Of a stretch of DNA of 64,000 bases, positions 62,631 to 64,000 are shown piece by piece (position 1 is the stretch's first letter; every line of letters starts with the position of its first letter). Below the pieces are notes generated by a model. It saw only the letters and a list, made by a program, of their open reading frames with translations, had not been told where the DNA came from and did no database searches. The stretch spans positions 1 through 64,000 of the forward strand of contig OZ240685.1 in NCBI GenBank assembly GCA_965199135.1. Reading direction: 5' to 3'. The DNA comes from EB88 sp965199135 (lineage in GTDB: Bacteria; Acidobacteriota; Terriglobia; Terriglobales; Acidobacteriaceae). The position numbers were made by a program, and so were the translations under genes.

Positions 62631-64000
62631 TTATCTGACGATGAGGCCTGGCAGAATTGCCGTTCCTTCGATCTGCACAGCCTGCAGCGCCGCCGGGTTC
62701 AGGCCAAGCGCCTGGAGAATGGTCGGTGCTACCTGGGCGGTGGCGGTTGGGATGGAAACGGTCCCACTGACCAGCGTGGGGTTCGACAACAAGAGCACCA
62801 CGTTGGTGTCGTCGTGCGCAAAGCCACCGTGCTCCGCATGCTTGGCCTTGCTGTTGGAATACGTCACGCCAACGTTGGGCGTGACGATGATGTCAGGCGT
62901 TCTTGGGTCCTGACCTGGCTCGAGGCCCGGCACGTTGTAGTTCAACGCGAGTGAGGCGCCGTAATAGAGTTGTCCAAGGCCGATACTGGCTGCGTTCTGC
63001 TCGAGCGTTGCCACGTCCGTCGCAACATTCGCGCCCTTCTTCAGCCAAAGCAGCGAAACATCATCCTCTGTAGCGCCGATGCCCGTCGGATTGGTCGGTG
63101 ACTCGGACAGTGGCAGATCGCTCGCAAGCAGAGTCGCTGGGGTAGTGGTGCCGTTCGGCTTGTAAAGGTTCGGGTCGATTGGCGACTGACCATGCTTGGC
63201 GGTGATGATGATCAGCGTGCTGTCATACAAACCATCGCTCTTAAGCGCAGCCACCATCTCACCCACGGCTGCGTCGACATACTCGATCTCCTTCAGCATC
63301 TCGGGCTCTGGAACACCAGCAGCGTTCTTGTAGCCGCCCACACCGAGCGGAGCCTCGATCAGCTTCTGACCAACACTCACCGCCTGGAAGTCCATACCAA
63401 ATAGCGCCGGCACCTGTGCTGCAGCACCGTTGTGCGTCTTTCCTGCAATCTGGTTGAGGATCGCATTGACCTTCAGTTGATCGTTGCACTGGATGTTCTC
63501 GAAGCTGTTCGTCCACGAGGACGTGTTCGAGCTGTCGCGGATCGCAGCGCAGGATGCGCCTTCCGAGGTCTTCACACCAGGCAGTGCAACCACGGCCGAG
63601 TTGATTTCAGGCGAGTAGTAGTCGCTCACATTCGTGCCACCGGGGCCGCCCACAGACGAGTATGAAGGGTGCTTGTCGGCCCACGCCGTGTAACCACCCG
63701 CAGCCTTGATCACACCGAAGACGGTGTTCACGCGTGTAAAGTTCCAGGGGTACACGGGCGCGCAGCCAGACGCGGGATCGCGGATCAAGCGTTGGGAGTC
63801 GATCGAGGCAATTCCTCCATCGGTCAGTGCGGCGCCCGGGGCTCCGCCATTCAGCTTTGTCTGATCGATGTCGATGCCTTCTTCATATTCGGTTGTCGTG
63901 CCGGTGGGGACACCGTACGCGGTGCAGGGACCAGCAGCCAGACCGTTGCCTGTCGTCACTGCAGGCGCGTCGAGCGAGCGGTCATAAGCGACATCGTAGT
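62631..64000 (-). CDS. alkaline-phosphatase-superfamily phosphodiesterase / nucleotide pyrophosphatase, 5' truncated by the window edge
   Basis: The frame is open through base 64000 (YDVAYDRSLDAPA precedes the first internal GTG), so the N-terminus with the nucleophile Thr/Ser is outside. Visible 456 codons carry the type I phosphodiesterase pattern: LIIITAKHGQSPID with metal-binding His, and KHAEHGGFAHDDTNVVLLLS with the second His/Asp set. C-terminus ends in a short hydrophobic stretch with VAPTILQALGLNPAALQAV typical of the family. Likely secreted, hydrolysing phosphodiester or nucleotide bonds. The terminal codons fall on TGA/TAA-free sequence until 62631. Confidence 0.85.
   Translation of the reverse strand, partial: YDVAYDRSLDAPAVTTGNGLAAGPCTAYGVPTGTTTEYEEGIDIDQTKLNGGAPGAALTDGGIASIDSQRLIRDPASGCAPVYPWNFTRVNTVFGVIKAAGGYTAWADKHPSYSSVGGPGGTNVSDYYSPEINSAVVALPGVKTSEGASCAAIRDSSNTSSWTNSFENIQCNDQLKVNAILNQIAGKTHNGAAAQVPALFGMDFQAVSVGQKLIEAPLGVGGYKNAAGVPEPEMLKEIEYVDAAVGEMVAALKSDGLYDSTLIIITAKHGQSPIDPNLYKPNGTTTPATLLASDLPLSESPTNPTGIGATEDDVSLLWLKKGANVATDVATLEQNAASIGLGQLYYGASLALNYNVPGLEPGQDPRTPDIIVTPNVGVTYSNSKAKHAEHGGFAHDDTNVVLLLSNPTLVSGTVSIPTATAQVAPTILQALGLNPAALQAVQIEGTAILPGLIVR

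Overview
The window is a 64 kb chromosomal segment of a high-GC (roughly 63-65% by eye), Gram-negative-type bacterium. The best fit is Acidobacteriota, class Terriglobia (Acidobacteriaceae-like). This is inferred from the overall character of the proteins; no 16S gene is present to settle it. Most of it is housekeeping DNA with tight gene packing, many ATGA or GTGA start/stop overlaps and many short 5' leaders. I see no CRISPR array, insertion sequence, tRNA or rRNA. The only RNA gene I can support is the signal recognition particle RNA upstream of fabH.

Layout. 1-1.5 kb: an AT-richer accessory patch with the 3' part of an AlbA_2/RecG-like ATP-binding regulator, a 51-residue partner protein and a small membrane protein. 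1.6-6.8 kb (minus): dprA, topA, DUF427 and DUF2237. 6.9-10.4 kb: membrane protein, mqnA (futalosine menaquinone route), DedA-like protein, fabH, SRP RNA. 10.4-16.9 kb: small secreted proteins, then rimO-yacG-pgpA, an NHL-type propeller protein, cinA, DUF3455. 17-22.9 kb: plsY-gpsA, ftsY-ribD-ribE-cysK. 23-30 kb: thrC, HAD phosphatase, lytic transglycosylase plus flippase-like membrane protein, DUF1440, nrdR, NAD-type isocitrate dehydrogenase, cupredoxin lipoprotein. 30-39.6 kb: MscS channel, then asd-lysC, dapB and dapA, dapD of lysine biosynthesis, interrupted by a surface-glycan block of two paralogous family-2 glycosyltransferases and a WcaF-like acetyltransferase. 39.8-53 kb: FecR-domain secreted protein, TetA-like MFS exporter, RNase J, stress-type small hydrophilic proteins, SLT-like lipoprotein, MRJP/Yellow-family protein, polytopic membrane protein, threonine dehydratase-like enzyme, DinB protein. 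53.3-56 kb: a deoxy-sugar module (mutarotase, lactonase, FucP permease).

The most notable locus is 56.0-62.0 kb on the minus strand. It is a compact light-harvesting operon in the order rhodopsin - crtI - crtB - crtY - blh - GPR1/FUN34/YaaH-like transporter. The four enzymes carry out phytoene synthesis, desaturation to lycopene, cyclisation to beta-carotene and cleavage to retinal, so the operon makes both the opsin and its chromophore from GGPP. The opsin resembles haloarchaeal bacteriorhodopsin more than proteorhodopsin. It has Asp76/Thr80/Ser87 at the BR 85/89/96 positions, so the usual cytoplasmic proton donor is replaced by Ser. A perfect 10-bp hairpin separates the opsin from the enzyme genes, a layout suited to higher opsin than enzyme expression. 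The last gene may couple light-driven proton-motive force to uptake of a small organic acid. The window closes inside an alkaline-phosphatase-superfamily phosphodiesterase gene.
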